Part shown: piece after piece, positions 1 to 8,321 of the stretch
Numbering within the stretch: position 1 is the stretch's first letter
How the letters are laid out: every line of letters begins with the position of its first letter
Assembly: GCF_020164955.1 (NCBI RefSeq)
Contig: NZ_JAIUHG010000008.1
Location: forward strand, 62,001 to 126,000
Source: Mesorhizobium sp. CA8
GTDB taxonomy: Bacteria; Pseudomonadota; Alphaproteobacteria; Rhizobiales; Rhizobiaceae
Length of the DNA: 64,000 nt
Reading direction: 5' to 3'
The notes under the pieces: model-generated
Seen by the model: only the letters and a program-made list of their open reading frames with translations
Told to the model about the DNA's origin: nothing
Databases searched by the model: none
Position numbers and translations under genes: made by a program

Positions 1-1167
1 ATTGCGGACGACTGCTCTCATTGTGGCGGCGCCGCCATGGCCGAGAGCGATGCGCGCGATAGCTTCCGCGGCGAGGACGCGGGTCGAGAACAATTCTCTC
101 CAGGCCGCCTCGTAGCGTCTGCCGACCGCTTCGCGTCTCGCCTGCCCACCTGCTGCCGCGCCGAGTTCCAGCGCCAGGAGCCAGCCGGATTGAAGTGCCA
201 TGGATATGCCCTCTGCGATGATCGGATGCGACTCGCCTGCGATGTTGCCAACGCGAAAGATGTCCCCGTCGTAGCCGGAGCGGATGCCTGGCCGGATCGG
301 GCCGGCGGCAAGCCACGGACCCTCGAGATTGGCTCCCTCCAGCGCCTCTCGCGCCCCCCGGCATGTCGTCCTGAGATGATGCTCGACGGTTTCGGCCGCC
401 GAGACCTGGCCGCCGTGCTCGCGGGCACGGCTGGCGCGCAACCCGGCGAGCACATCGCGCCTTATGCAGCAGGAGATGGACAGGCGGCCATGGTCTGCGA
501 GCACCATGCCGCCATAGCCGCCGGGAAACGTCAGCAGCGGCATCAGGTCGGGCGGCAGCGTCGATCCTGAAAAATGCGCCTTGAAGCCGAGCAGGTCCGA
601 GGGACGGCCTTTCTTCTCGAGCTGACTCGGCAACGGTCCCGGTTCCCACGAGCCATGCGCGGCGACAATGACTGGTGCCCGCAGGATCGTCGCCTCGTCG
701 CGGGAATTCCCGGCTCCCGCCTGGATCCACACCGCTTGGCAGGCGCCATCACGTTCGATGGCGACGGCGCGGCAGGGCTGGAAGACGTCCGCGCCGGCCG
801 AGCGGGCCGCATCCAACAGCAGGCAATCCAGTATGTCGCGGCCGAGCGCTCGGCCGAAACCGTCTCCTGCCGCGGGCACGGACTTCGCACGCGGCATCGG
901 CGCCTCGACGATGGTGTCGCCGGAAAAGAAGCCGACCCGGTGAATTTCGGGACCCGCCTCGGCCCGCCACGCATCGACGATCTCCAGTCGCTCGAGGAGC
1001 GCCAGATTGCTTGCCGAGATATATTCGCCGCACACCTTGCGACGCGGAAACACGCTCTTTTCCACGATCGCCACGGTCCAGCCGCGCCGGGCCAGCCCCA
1101 GCGCCACTGACGTGCCTGCCGGGCCGGCGCCGATGACGATCGCATCGTGGGTCGATGCCGGTCTCAT
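1..1167 (-). CDS. FAD-dependent oxidoreductase (geranylgeranyl-reductase/hydroxylase type), 3' end outside window
   Basis: The frame is open from an ATG at 1167 to the window edge (389 codons, no stop). The N-terminus has an FAD-binding Rossmann motif (GAGPAG, residues 13-18), followed by the PRRKVCGEY segment typical of geranylgeranyl reductase-like and aromatic hydroxylase-like flavoproteins. The second FAD motif (YDGDIFRVGNIAGESHP) lies near residue 300. The ATG overlaps the stop of the methyltransferase by 4 bp, and that gene overlaps the polyketide synthase the same way, so the three are translationally coupled. The order PKS-methyltransferase-flavoprotein recalls actinobacterial srsABC phenolic-lipid clusters. 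By analogy (inference) this enzyme would hydroxylate or reduce the polyketide product. Confidence 0.88.
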   Translation of the reverse strand, partial: MRPASTHDAIVIGAGPAGTSVALGLARRGWTVAIVEKSVFPRRKVCGEYISASNLALLERLEIVDAWRAEAGPEIHRVGFFSGDTIVEAPMPRAKSVPAAGDGFGRALGRDILDCLLLDAARSAGADVFQPCRAVAIERDGACQAVWIQAGAGNSRDEATILRAPVIVAAHGSWEPGPLPSQLEKKGRPSDLLGFKAHFSGSTLPPDLMPLLTFPGGYGGMVLADHGRLSISCCIRRDVLAGLRASRAREHGGQVSAAETVEHHLRTTCRGAREALEGANLEGPWLAAGPIRPGIRSGYDGDIFRVGNIAGESHPIIAEGISMALQSGWLLALELGAAAGGQARREAVGRRYEAAWRELFSTRVLAAEAIARIALGHGGAATMRAVVRN

Positions 1168-1886
1168 GGCACGTCTTTAGCAGGCATCGACGCGGCGCCG
1201 GCAAAGACATGGGAGAAGGGGCCGGCACGCCGCTCCTCGAGCGGCCGGCCGCCGGCAGCGCTCCAGAGATCGGAAAGTTCGCTGCCGCGAAAGCCGGCGC
1301 GCACGCTCTGAGCGGCGTCATGCCTGGTGACGTCATTGGCGCCGATCGCCGGCAGAAGGCGGGTCGTCGCGAGCGCCAAGCCTGCCCTCAGCGGTTCCGT
1401 CGCCATGAGCAATGGCGCCCTGCGAACCAGCAGCGAAAACAGACGTAGCAGTTCGGCGTCGTCGAAATGATGCAGAAACAGGTTGACCGTGATCACATCG
1501 AAAGTCCCGGCATCCGCCTTCTGCGCCCAGTCGAAGACATCGGCGGTGAAGGTTTCGAGCTTCCATCCCAGACCGGCGAAATCCGCCGTCAGCTCGGGCG
1601 TGACGAGGCCGACGCGATCGAGCATCGTCAGCTCCACCTTCGGCCAGTCTCTTGTCATGCGCCGGGCCACTTTCAGCATGAAGGTGCCGTCGCCGGCGCC
1701 GATGTCAAGGATGCGGCCGGGCGCCTTGGCCATGAATTTTCTCATCAGCGACGCCATGATCGGCGCCTGGAACATCAGCGCGTTGATCCGGCGCAGATCG
1801 CGCCGCGAGTGGAGCGCCCGCGGATCGTCCGCGGCGAGGCGATCGAGGATTTCTGGGACAAGTGTCCGTTGATCGAGCGCGTTCAT
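1164..1886 (-). CDS. Class I SAM-dependent methyltransferase of the type III PKS cluster
   Basis: 240 aa. SAM motif I (LDIGAGDGTF) is at residues 60-69, and FDVITVNLFLHHF is the usual post-motif II segment. The ATG at 1886 overlaps the upstream PKS stop (ATGA), and the stop overlaps the start of the downstream flavoprotein, so it is the middle gene of a tight operon. The frame stays open further upstream, but that stretch is the antisense-like shadow of the PKS gene and I leave it out. It probably methylates the resorcinol, pyrone or carboxyl group made by the PKS (inference). It is a Rossmann-type enzyme, unlike the membrane-type methyltransferase SrsB. Confidence 0.9.
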   Translation of the reverse strand: MNALDQRTLVPEILDRLAADDPRALHSRRDLRRINALMFQAPIMASLMRKFMAKAPGRILDIGAGDGTFMLKVARRMTRDWPKVELTMLDRVGLVTPELTADFAGLGWKLETFTADVFDWAQKADAGTFDVITVNLFLHHFDDAELLRLFSLLVRRAPLLMATEPLRAGLALATTRLLPAIGANDVTRHDAAQSVRAGFRGSELSDLWSAAGGRPLEERRAGPFSHVFAGAASMPAKDVP

Positions 1887-2950
1887 GAGGCGGTCCGGAA
1901 CAACATGGTCTCGGCCGTCAACCCGGGTCCGAACGACATGCCGCAGCCAAGCTGGCCGCCCGGCGCCTTCAGCATCTTCTCCATTACAAACATCACCGTC
2001 GCCGACGACATGTTGCCGTATCGGCGCAGCACCTCGCGCGACGGCCCGAGCGCGGCCGGCGCGAGGTCGAACGCCTTCTCGACGGCATCGAGAATACTGC
2101 GCCCACCGGGATGTACGGCCCAGAGGTCGATCGCCTCCGGTGGCCGGCCACCCAGGATAGCGTCCTGGTTGTTTCGCAACGTTTCCTGGACCGCCGCAGG
2201 AACCTTGCCTGAGAGAAACATGTCGAAGCCGTGGTCGCGGATATCCCAGGTCATCAGCTCCCGCCGCTCCTCGGCGACGGTGCAGCGGAAGGAGTCGAGC
2301 TCGATACCGGACGGCTCGGCGGTTACGAGCGTCGCCGCGCAACCGTCGCCCCAAAGGCAGAAGGACAGCAGCTTTTCCAGCTCGGTGGTTTCCCTCAGAT
2401 GCAGGGTGCAGACCTCGATATTGACCAGGAGGACTCTGGCCCGCGCGTCGGAGCGGACGATGTGACGGGCAAGCTTGAGGGCATTGACCGCAGCGTAGCA
2501 GCCCATGAACCCGATCATTGTGCGTTCGATACCATCCGACAGGCCGCATCGCGCGGCAAGGTCGAGGTCGATGCCCGGCGCGGAGAAGCCGGTGCAGGTG
2601 GTGACGATGAGATGGGTGATGCGCGATTCCTCGTCGCCGAGCCGCAGTCCGTCGACGGCCTTTTGCGCCAGGACGGGTGCTGCTTCAGCGAACATCGCCA
2701 TTCTGGCAGCCGTTCCGGGAAACGCGCCGCGCTTGAAGGCTCCGGCAAGGTCGGCCGACGGCCCTTCGGGATCGAGAGCAGGCGCAAAACATGAAAAGCG
2801 GTGCTCGATGCCGGAAAGGCCGGCCATGCGTTCGAATATCCTCCTGCGATCGGCGGCGAGCATCGAGGCCGCGTAGGCTAGATAGAACTGGTGGACCTCG
2901 TGCTCCGGAACCGCTGTCGCGATCCGGTTGATATAGGCGTTGATGGACAT
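1883..2950 (-). CDS. Type III polyketide synthase (chalcone/alkylresorcinol synthase family)
   Basis: 355 aa, close to the usual size for bacterial type III PKS. The catalytic triad is visible: Cys151 in MGCYAAVNALK, His280 in AVHPGGRSILDAV and Asn313 in YGNMSSATVMFV. The C-terminal GxGPG loop appears as SFGPGLTAE. A GGGAG ribosome-binding site lies before the ATG. As first gene of the operon it should condense acyl-CoA starters with malonyl-CoA to an alkylpyrone or alkylresorcinol. The starter cannot be read from sequence. Divergent from the next gene group, with a short leader upstream. Confidence 0.95.
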   Translation of the reverse strand: MSINAYINRIATAVPEHEVHQFYLAYAASMLAADRRRIFERMAGLSGIEHRFSCFAPALDPEGPSADLAGAFKRGAFPGTAARMAMFAEAAPVLAQKAVDGLRLGDEESRITHLIVTTCTGFSAPGIDLDLAARCGLSDGIERTMIGFMGCYAAVNALKLARHIVRSDARARVLLVNIEVCTLHLRETTELEKLLSFCLWGDGCAATLVTAEPSGIELDSFRCTVAEERRELMTWDIRDHGFDMFLSGKVPAAVQETLRNNQDAILGGRPPEAIDLWAVHPGGRSILDAVEKAFDLAPAALGPSREVLRRYGNMSSATVMFVMEKMLKAPGGQLGCGMSFGPGLTAETMLFRTAS

Positions 2951-3180
2951 GTTCTGTCTCCCTGGGCCTCAGGCGTGGGTACGCGCTGTTGCCGGAAGGG
3001 TTCCTGGCTCATGAGCGCCCTTGTCAGGCGCAAGGCGCTGAGCGTTGCCTGTTGGATAAACGTTTCGGAAAACCTGTTTCTTCCCCGGCGTGCGATCTCG
3101 AACCTAAAAGGTTTGCGAGGGATGGCAGGCAAAATCAAAGCGTTACAGCCCTTTCCACACTTGGCGGGCCTTCGGGCCGA

Positions 3181-3339
3181 TCACTTGCTGCCCTGCGCCG
3201 CTCCGGGCACGATCAAGGCTCCCTGATCGCGCTCCGAATATCTGAAGCCGATAAAGAACAAGGCGATAATGATGAGGCAGATCGCCAGCACCGTGGCGAG
3301 GATCCTTCCCGGGTTTTCGGCAGGCGGTTTGTCTTCCAT
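3181..3339 (-). CDS. Small single-pass membrane protein, 52 aa
   Basis: Starts MEDKPPAENPGR, then one hydrophobic segment (about residues 13-32, ILATVLAICLIIIALFFIGF), then a short polar tail ending QGSK. I found it by reading the third minus frame; two longer overlapping frames look non-coding. A general-stress type promoter, GGAAC-N18-GTT (3385 down to 3360), sits just upstream and would start transcription close to the ATG. Function unknown. Small one-helix proteins are common members of EcfG regulons, so a stress role is an inference. Confidence 0.6.
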   Translation of the reverse strand: MEDKPPAENPGRILATVLAICLIIIALFFIGFRYSERDQGALIVPGAAQGSK

Positions 3340-3359
3340 GGCGCTTCGCCTCGCATATC

Positions 3360-3385
3360 AACCCTGCGAGAGCGGCAAGGGTTCC
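3360..3385 (-). promoter_or_regulatory. Candidate EcfG/RpoE2 general-stress promoter
   Basis: On the minus strand GGAAC (3385-3381) is followed by 18 bases and GTT (3362-3360). This fits the rhizobial consensus GGAAC-N18/19-TT. It lies about 20 bp upstream of the 52-aa membrane protein start. Confidence 0.5.
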
Positions 3386-3463
3386 AAACCCAACGGGGGC
3401 CCGTCGGACAAGCGGGACGGCGCATCACAAAAGTGACGCGCTCGCCCGTTAGGCTGATGCCGC

Positions 3464-3503
3464 CAAAAACAGGGTTCATCATTCAAAAACAGGGTTCATC
3501 ATT
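3464..3503. repeat. Perfect 20-bp tandem duplication abutting a start codon
   Basis: The unit CAAAAACAGGGTTCATCATT occurs twice without a gap (3464-3483 and 3484-3503) and ends directly before the ATG at 3504. Each copy contains AGGG, so the duplication doubles the possible ribosome-binding site. Confidence 0.95.
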
Positions 3504-3737
3504 ATGGATGCCAGTGAATTGCAGGCCATAGGTGATACGCTGATGCGCGTCGTCACACCCGATATGACACCGAAAGACCTGCTCAGGGCGGTGCGAAAAC
3601 TGCATCCGCATGCCAAGAAGAAGGATAGCGCCCGCGCGGCCTTCCACGCCATCATCGCCAAAGCCGACCAGGATCCCGGCAAGTCGCGCAATCTCCAGGC
3701 CTTCGCGCTTGCCGAGCGTATCCAGCAATCGGAATAA
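3504..3737 (+). CDS. Conserved-looking small protein, 77 aa
   Basis: Begins MDASELQAIGDTLMRVVTPD. The protein is helical and charged with a basic middle (KLHPHAKKKD) and no membrane segment or Cys. I do not recognise a named domain. The sequence has good coding character and an AGGG site 12 bases before the ATG, placed there by the 20-bp tandem repeat. It sits alone between two other small genes. The ATG at 3504 is the first in frame. Confidence 0.7.
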   Translation: MDASELQAIGDTLMRVVTPDMTPKDLLRAVRKLHPHAKKKDSARAAFHAIIAKADQDPGKSRNLQAFALAERIQQSE

Positions 3738-3836
3738 ATTGCCGCGAATTGTAGCGGCGGCCTTCCGGGAAATTTAATAAGCAACTTCTAATTTAATGTC
3801 TCAGCCGGCAGCTAGCCCCCAACCGGTAACGAGCTC

Positions 3837-3983
3837 ATGACCAAAAACCTCGGCAATGCCAAACCCAGCGCTCCCGCCAAGGAGGTGAACCCCTCGCTGT
3901 TCAGCAAGGCCGCGCCGGCGCTGTTTCCGCTGGTCGTCGCGGCACTCGGCTATCTCGTCGGCCGGCATTTTTTCGGCTTTTGA
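3837..3983 (+). CDS. Small membrane-anchored protein, 48 aa
   Basis: Begins MTKNLGNAKPSAPAKEV and ends with one hydrophobic helix (about residues 28-43, FPLVVAALGYLVGRHFFGF). Below the usual ORF cut-off but reads as a typical tail-anchored small protein. The ribosome-binding site is weak. Function unknown. Confidence 0.5.
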   Translation: MTKNLGNAKPSAPAKEVNPSLFSKAAPALFPLVVAALGYLVGRHFFGF

Positions 3984-4518
3984 CGCGGCCGGCGTTCGGC
4001 ACGTTTTCTTCCCAGCCGGTCAAAGCGCAACTGGTCGTGTAGGCCATATCCTTTTAGCTTTGGTCCTAGGGCCTAGGTCGTTCTTGTCCTTGCCCGGGCC
4101 CAGGCGCATGTTTGTGACAGCCGGCGGCCTCGCAAACTCCGGTCAGGCCCGGCCGCCGAACCCAGTATCACCCCCCAAGGCTGCCGGGCCGCCGCCGTGA
4201 CGGATTCGTTCCCACTTATGCACGGCCAAGTGCCCGGCTGCGCGATTCACAGTCCCATCCTGACGCTTTCGAAATCCACTGTCGCGTCGTCTCGCAGGCC
4301 GAACGTCGTAGCAAAGTGGACTTCCGCTGCCCCGGGGTGCAAGGCATGCCTGCTCCGACATGTTCATCTTTATTCGCGAGGCTCCGCAAACGTGCTGAAC
4401 AACGGAGAGCCGCTTTGCACTAAAGACCAATAAGCCCCGCTTTTCGGCAACTCCAGGCGCGCTAGATCATATTGGATCGGAGTTAGGCAGTTCTTCGAAC
4501 GAAGAGCAGGAGCTGTAT
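3984..4518. other. Gene-poor stretch
   Basis: About 535 bp in which I see no convincing gene. Two overlapping frames (4197-4433 plus, 4143-4430 minus) look non-coding. A short palindrome, CCTAGGGCCTAGG, lies near 4064-4076. Confidence 0.5.
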
Positions 4519-4734
4519 ATGGTAACAAGCGAGCCAGACAGTGTCCGTGTAAAAGCTATCAATGGCCAATGGATCGTGCGCGTCGTCGATGGCGGCAGGC
4601 TGACACAGCAAGTGTTCGATGTTCAGGCGCAGGCCGAGATCTTCGCCGAGGAGGAACGGCTGCGTTTGGGGTTGCCCGGAGAGCCGCCGGCCGGGGAGCC
4701 GGTCGGGCCGCTGCGACGCCGACGGGCCCGCTAG
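4519..4734 (+). CDS. Small conserved hypothetical protein, 71 aa
   Basis: A strong AGGAGC site precedes the ATG. The body (VKAINGQWIVRVVDGG ... FAEEERLRLGL) reads as a beta hairpin followed by a helix. It is built like the 60-aa protein at 46448-46630 (GQKWTVRV ... ARSYADGQAFRLGV), so the two may be distant paralogs. The C-terminus is Arg/Pro-rich. Convergent with the HxlR gene, which ends 2 bp away. No function assigned. Confidence 0.7.
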   Translation: MVTSEPDSVRVKAINGQWIVRVVDGGRLTQQVFDVQAQAEIFAEEERLRLGLPGEPPAGEPVGPLRRRRAR

Positions 4735-4735
4735 C

Positions 4736-5194
4736 CTACCTCGCCCATGAGGGGAGACGGGCAGCTGCGCCGTCCCGTTGGCCCAGATGCTCGGCTCTCA
4801 GCCTCCGCTTCATCCGCTCCAGCGCCGGCTCGCCGCCGGCCGCGAGTTCATCCGCGATCCGCGCGAGCTTATCGTCGGCGCTGCGATGTTTGCTGCCCCA
4901 GGCGCCCAGCGTCGCCAATACCGGTAACAGGTCGATGCCGGCTTCGGTCAGCCGGTAGATCGCCTTCAGCCCGTGGCTCGGGTCGTCGCTGCGGGTGAGG
5001 ATGCCTTCGTCCACCAGTGTCTGCAGCCGCTCGGCGAGCGTGCGGGACGAGATGCCTTCGTCGGATTGCAGGAACTCGCGAAAATGCCTTTTCCCGGCGA
5101 AGACCAGGTCGCGGATGATGAGCAGCGTCCAGCGGTCGCCGAGCAGTTCGAGCGAGAGATTGATCGGGCAGCCGGATCGTCCCTTGGTCGACAT
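4736..5194 (-). CDS. HxlR-family winged-helix transcriptional regulator
   Basis: 152 aa. The N-terminus carries the HxlR signature: a conserved Cys (Cys9), then LELLGDRWTLLIIRDLVF and the recognition region ISSRTLAERLQTL (about residues 48-60), followed by a YRLTEAGIDLLPVL wing. HxlR proteins often sense electrophiles or redox state through the N-terminal Cys. It is divergent from the RibD/DHFR-fold reductase at 5292, and the 97-bp gap holds two matching direct repeats, so it very likely controls that gene and itself. Confidence 0.92.
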   Translation of the reverse strand: MSTKGRSGCPINLSLELLGDRWTLLIIRDLVFAGKRHFREFLQSDEGISSRTLAERLQTLVDEGILTRSDDPSHGLKAIYRLTEAGIDLLPVLATLGAWGSKHRSADDKLARIADELAAGGEPALERMKRRLRAEHLGQRDGAAARLPSWAR

Positions 5195-5200
5195 CGGTAC

Positions 5201-5276
5201 GGTTCCATTTTTAAATCAATTTACTATTGACACCATTGCCGTATCGCGTCAAATGGTTCCAAAAGTAAATCAATTT
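5201..5276. promoter_or_regulatory. Paired direct repeats, candidate HxlR operators, with a TTGACA -35 box
   Basis: Two copies of GGTTCCA-N4-TAAATCAATTT lie at 5201-5222 and 5255-5276, 54 bp apart (about five helical turns). In copy 1 the second half is a perfect inverted repeat, TAAAT-CA-ATTTA. A TTGACA box at 5227-5232 lies between them, with TCAAAT at 5249-5254 as a possible -10 overlapping copy 2. Binding here would block the reductase promoter. Confidence 0.65.
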
Positions 5277-5291
5277 GAGTGGAGACCGGAG

Positions 5292-5879
5292 ATGAAAAAG
5301 CTGATCCTGCAAATGCAGATGTCGGTCGACGGTTTCGTCGGCGCCGATGAGGACCGTCGGTGGCAGCTCTGGGACTGGGGCGACGACAGCGCCTGGGACG
5401 AGGAACTCAAGCAGGACTTCAACGCCATTTTCGAGACCATCGATACCATCCTGTTGAGCCGCAAGATGGCTGAGGAGGGCTATCTGAGCCACTGGGGTAA
5501 CGCGGCGAAGAAATATTCGAAGGACCCTTTCTATGCCTTCGCGCGGCGCATCGTCGACGCTGAGAAGGTGGTGGCGAGCGATAAGCTCCGGGTATCGCGC
5601 TGGGAACGCACGCGGGTCGTGAGCGGCGACCTGCCGCGCGAGGTGCACAGGCTGAAACAGGGCGAGGGTGGCAACGTCGCCGTGTTCGGGGGCGCCGGCT
5701 TCGCCTCGGCGCTGGTTGCCGCGGCCCTTGTCGACGAGTACCACCTCTTCATCAATCCGGCGGTTCTGGGCAGCGGCCGCCGCATCTTCGACAAGGGCGG
5801 ATTTGGCAGGCTGGAGCTCCTCGGCTCGAAGCCCTATGCAAGCGGCATGGTGGTGAGCCGCTACGCGCCGGCGCAATGA
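5292..5879 (+). CDS. Dihydrofolate-reductase/RibD C-terminal fold reductase
   Basis: 195 aa starting MKKLILQMQMSVDGFVGADE, the usual opening of the YyaP/RibD-C family; a purine-rich GGAGAC stretch lies just upstream of the ATG. The middle matches the family: IFETIDTILLSRKMAEEGY, then GGNVAVFGGAGFASALV (nucleotide-binding loop, about residues 125-141) and DEYHLFINPAVLGSGRRIF. The frame is open upstream, but that part crosses the hxlR start and operator. Family members use NAD(P)H, and the substrate here is unknown. The HxlR operators suggest induction by a reactive compound. Confidence 0.92.
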   Translation: MKKLILQMQMSVDGFVGADEDRRWQLWDWGDDSAWDEELKQDFNAIFETIDTILLSRKMAEEGYLSHWGNAAKKYSKDPFYAFARRIVDAEKVVASDKLRVSRWERTRVVSGDLPREVHRLKQGEGGNVAVFGGAGFASALVAAALVDEYHLFINPAVLGSGRRIFDKGGFGRLELLGSKPYASGMVVSRYAPAQ

Positions 5880-6172
5880 CAGACACCACCGAGGCGCGCT
5901 GAATCAAGCCGGCAGCGCGCCTTGCTAACTCGTGTTGGCCGGGCCTTTCCCGGATCGGCTGGGAGCCGCCTCCGCTGACGAGCCGGAGTTGCCTGGCTGG
6001 CCGTCCCGGCCGCAGCCAGGCTGTGCTCGTTCCCAGCGGCGACGAACCAGCGGGCTTCACGGGATGTCAGGCTGATAAGCACCCGGCCGGCCTATTCGGC
6101 CGGCGCCCCGTTGCCCGCATCGAACACCGCCCAGCTGTTGCCGGCCGGCTTCTGCACCGCTACGAACCTCAT
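5861..6172 (-). pseudogene. Small hypothetical gene interrupted by an in-frame TAG (possible)
   Basis: From an ATG at 6172 the frame reads MRFVAVQKPAGNSWAVFDAG and stops at a TAG (6094-6092) after 26 codons. The same frame continues immediately with good coding character (AGRVLISLTSREARWFVAAG) down to 5861. This looks like one small protein split by a nonsense change, perhaps TAC or TAT to TAG. It could also be just a 26-aa ORF. Function unknown. Confidence 0.35.
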
Positions 6173-6327
6173 CGCAGACTCCACCTGTGAAGAGATCGGC
6201 AATATAGCAGACGCGACTTGGCGTTCCTATGATGTGGCTCACATTGGCACACAGTTGAGGTGGATAGCCGGGCGCCGACTGGAGTCGCCGCATGTTGCGT
6301 CCCAACGATGTGTCCTGGCAGTTTAGA

Positions 6328-7572
6328 CTACTGTCCCGCCTGGTCGGCATCGGTCAGCGTGCCGAGGAAGGCGACGATGTCGTCGATCTCGGCATCGGTC
6401 AGCGCCGGCGTGTCGCCGGGGTTTCTGCCGTTGAAGGGCGGGTCGGTGTTGAGGTTTCCCCAATAAGCCTTTGGCAGGTCGTCGAATTTGTTGACCGTGC
6501 CATCGGCCTTCTTCGGATACCAGCGCGCGGGGTCGCTGTCGCGGCTGGCATAAAAGGCCACCGCCTCGCGCAGCGAGTGGAAATAGCCATTGTGGAAGAA
6601 GCTTTTCCGGAGCGCCACGTTGCGCAGCGTCGGCGTCTTGAACAGGCCGCAATAGTCGGCGCGGCCGTTGAAGTCGGTGCGCAGCGGACCGCACAAGCCA
6701 AGGTCGAAATAGTTGGAATCGGCATTGGCGGGAATCGCCGGGTTACGCGGCACGGCGATCGCGATCAGGCCGTAATCGGTGAATTGCGGCGGCTCGCCGT
6801 CATTGGCCGCTTCGCTGAGATGGCAGCTTGCGCAATTGCCCTTCGCCGCGTCCTCGAACAGCATGCGGCCACGCAATTCCTGGGCGGAGAGCTGCGCCTT
6901 GCCGGCGAGGAAGGCGTCGTAGCGGCTGGAATAGGGATAGAAATCGGCGCTGCTCTGCTCGAACGTGCCGAGCGCTTCGACCGCGGCGTCGAAGGCGTCC
7001 TGCGGGTGCTCGAAGACATCGGCGCCGAACGCCCCCTTGAAGGCGTCGGCATATGGCGCCTGGCGCAGGCTGGCGACCACCTGGGCCGCGTCCTTGTTGC
7101 CCATCTCGAAGGGCGAGAGCAGCGGGATTTTCGCTTGGTCCTTGCTATGGTCGGCGCGGCCGTCCCAGGTCAGGCCGCCGGTCGGGCCATTGTCGACGCT
7201 CTCGTCGCCTTCGTCCTCGGAATCGTAGAAATGCTCGGTAAAGGCCGGCGCCGCCTGCAGGTAGCGCAGCGACGGCACGGCGCGAACGCCGGGCTGGTCG
7301 AGCTTCGCTCCGCCCATTTCGACCGGCGAGGCCGAGGCCGGGCCGAAAGCATGGTTGGGATCATGGCAGGACGAGCAGGCCTGCTTGCCCGATGCCGAGA
7401 GAGACGGATCGAAAAACATCTGCCGCCCAAGCGCCGTCAGCGCCTCGGCTCGCGCATAGGCTTCCTGGCGCGACATAGGGCCTGGGTGAAGGCTGGATGG
7501 CTCCGCGGTATTGGCAGGCGCGGTGAAGCCGACTATCGAGGCCGCCAGAAGGGCGACCGCATGATTTTTCAT
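6328..7572 (-). CDS. Di-haem cytochrome c peroxidase (CcpA/MauG family)
   Basis: 414 aa with a signal peptide (MKNHAVALLAASIVGF..., cleavage near ANTA). Two CxxCH haem-binding motifs are visible: CSSCH at residues 66-70 and CASCH at 247-251. Also typical are LGRQMFFDPSLS before the first haem, and LFKTPTLRNVALRKSFFHNGYF and DDIVAFLGTLT near the C-terminus. It should act in the periplasm, reducing peroxide with electrons from c-type cytochromes, or as a MauG-like oxidase. Upstream ATGs at 7587 and 7611 are also in frame, and the 7611 start would give a more basic N-terminus. No partner gene is adjacent. Confidence 0.93.
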   Translation of the reverse strand: MKNHAVALLAASIVGFTAPANTAEPSSLHPGPMSRQEAYARAEALTALGRQMFFDPSLSASGKQACSSCHDPNHAFGPASASPVEMGGAKLDQPGVRAVPSLRYLQAAPAFTEHFYDSEDEGDESVDNGPTGGLTWDGRADHSKDQAKIPLLSPFEMGNKDAAQVVASLRQAPYADAFKGAFGADVFEHPQDAFDAAVEALGTFEQSSADFYPYSSRYDAFLAGKAQLSAQELRGRMLFEDAAKGNCASCHLSEAANDGEPPQFTDYGLIAIAVPRNPAIPANADSNYFDLGLCGPLRTDFNGRADYCGLFKTPTLRNVALRKSFFHNGYFHSLREAVAFYASRDSDPARWYPKKADGTVNKFDDLPKAYWGNLNTDPPFNGRNPGDTPALTDAEIDDIVAFLGTLTDADQAGQ

Positions 7573-7893
7573 CGTATGCGGCGGCATCCCTGATTTCTTT
7601 CGCCCGATCATCCGCGACGTAGGGATCGAATGCAACGGATTGAATGACCGGCTTTCTCGCTCACGAACCGTGTTCGGCCGCTGCAGAACTGTCACATAGG
7701 TGACAAGGCGTCGAAGCAGCTGGGCATTGTCGCAGCTGCAGTTGGCGTTCCAGCCGGCTTCAAGGCCGCGCAGGCTGTCAGCGCTACGGGGAGAAATGTC
7801 CGGCAGGACAATGAGGGGCAGCGCCGGCCCTTGGCGATTGTCCTTCTCAATCATCGTCCGCTATTGATGGTTATCGATCTGACGAGGAACGCA

Positions 7894-8316
7894 ATGGCTG
7901 ACCTGAAGCTACGCACCCGCAACGCCGGCGCGCTTGCCGTCCTGCCGCAGGGCGGCCTGCCGGCGGTCACAACCCCGACCGGCGGTACCGTCGACGTGGT
8001 CACGCAGGTCAGCGCTCCCGGCTTCAGCCCGCTCGACCTGCTCTATGCCTCTTTAGCCGCCTGCATGGTGCTCAGCGCCCGCATCGCCGCCACCCGCCTT
8101 GGCGTCGTCGACCGGCTCGGCGAGGTGAGGGCGGATGTGAGCGGCGGCAAGGCGAAGGACGAGCCGTCGCGGGTCGAAACATTCATCGTCAGATTGGAGA
8201 TCACCGGCGACCTCGATGCCGCAATGAAAGAGCGGATCCTGGCGGACGCGGAAGACATCTGCACCGTCTCCAACACGCTGCGCGGCGCGCCGTCGCTTCG
8301 CGCCACATTGGGGTGA
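7894..8316 (+). CDS. OsmC/Ohr-family protein
   Basis: 140 aa. The ATG at 7894 is preceded by GAGGA and begins MADLKLRTRNAG. The helix SPLDLLYASLAACMVLSARIAA carries the family's first redox Cys (Cys60), and a second Cys lies in EDICTVSNTL, as in OsmC/YhfA-type proteins. These Cys-based enzymes remove organic hydroperoxides in the cytoplasm. The next gene starts at its stop codon, so the two are co-transcribed. Confidence 0.88.
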   Translation: MADLKLRTRNAGALAVLPQGGLPAVTTPTGGTVDVVTQVSAPGFSPLDLLYASLAACMVLSARIAATRLGVVDRLGEVRADVSGGKAKDEPSRVETFIVRLEITGDLDAAMKERILADAEDICTVSNTLRGAPSLRATLG

Positions 8317-8321
8317 GCGCG

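Noticed and set aside
1887..2549. Extension of the methyltransferase frame upstream of 1886
   Set aside because: This part overlaps the PKS gene completely and lacks coding character; the ATGA overlap gives a natural start.
4143..4433. Two overlapping frames on opposite strands
   Set aside because: Neither has a ribosome-binding site, a recognisable fold pattern or good coding character.
6292..7593. Plus-strand open frame of about 430 codons
   Set aside because: Antisense shadow of the di-haem peroxidase, which has both CxxCH motifs and a signal peptide.
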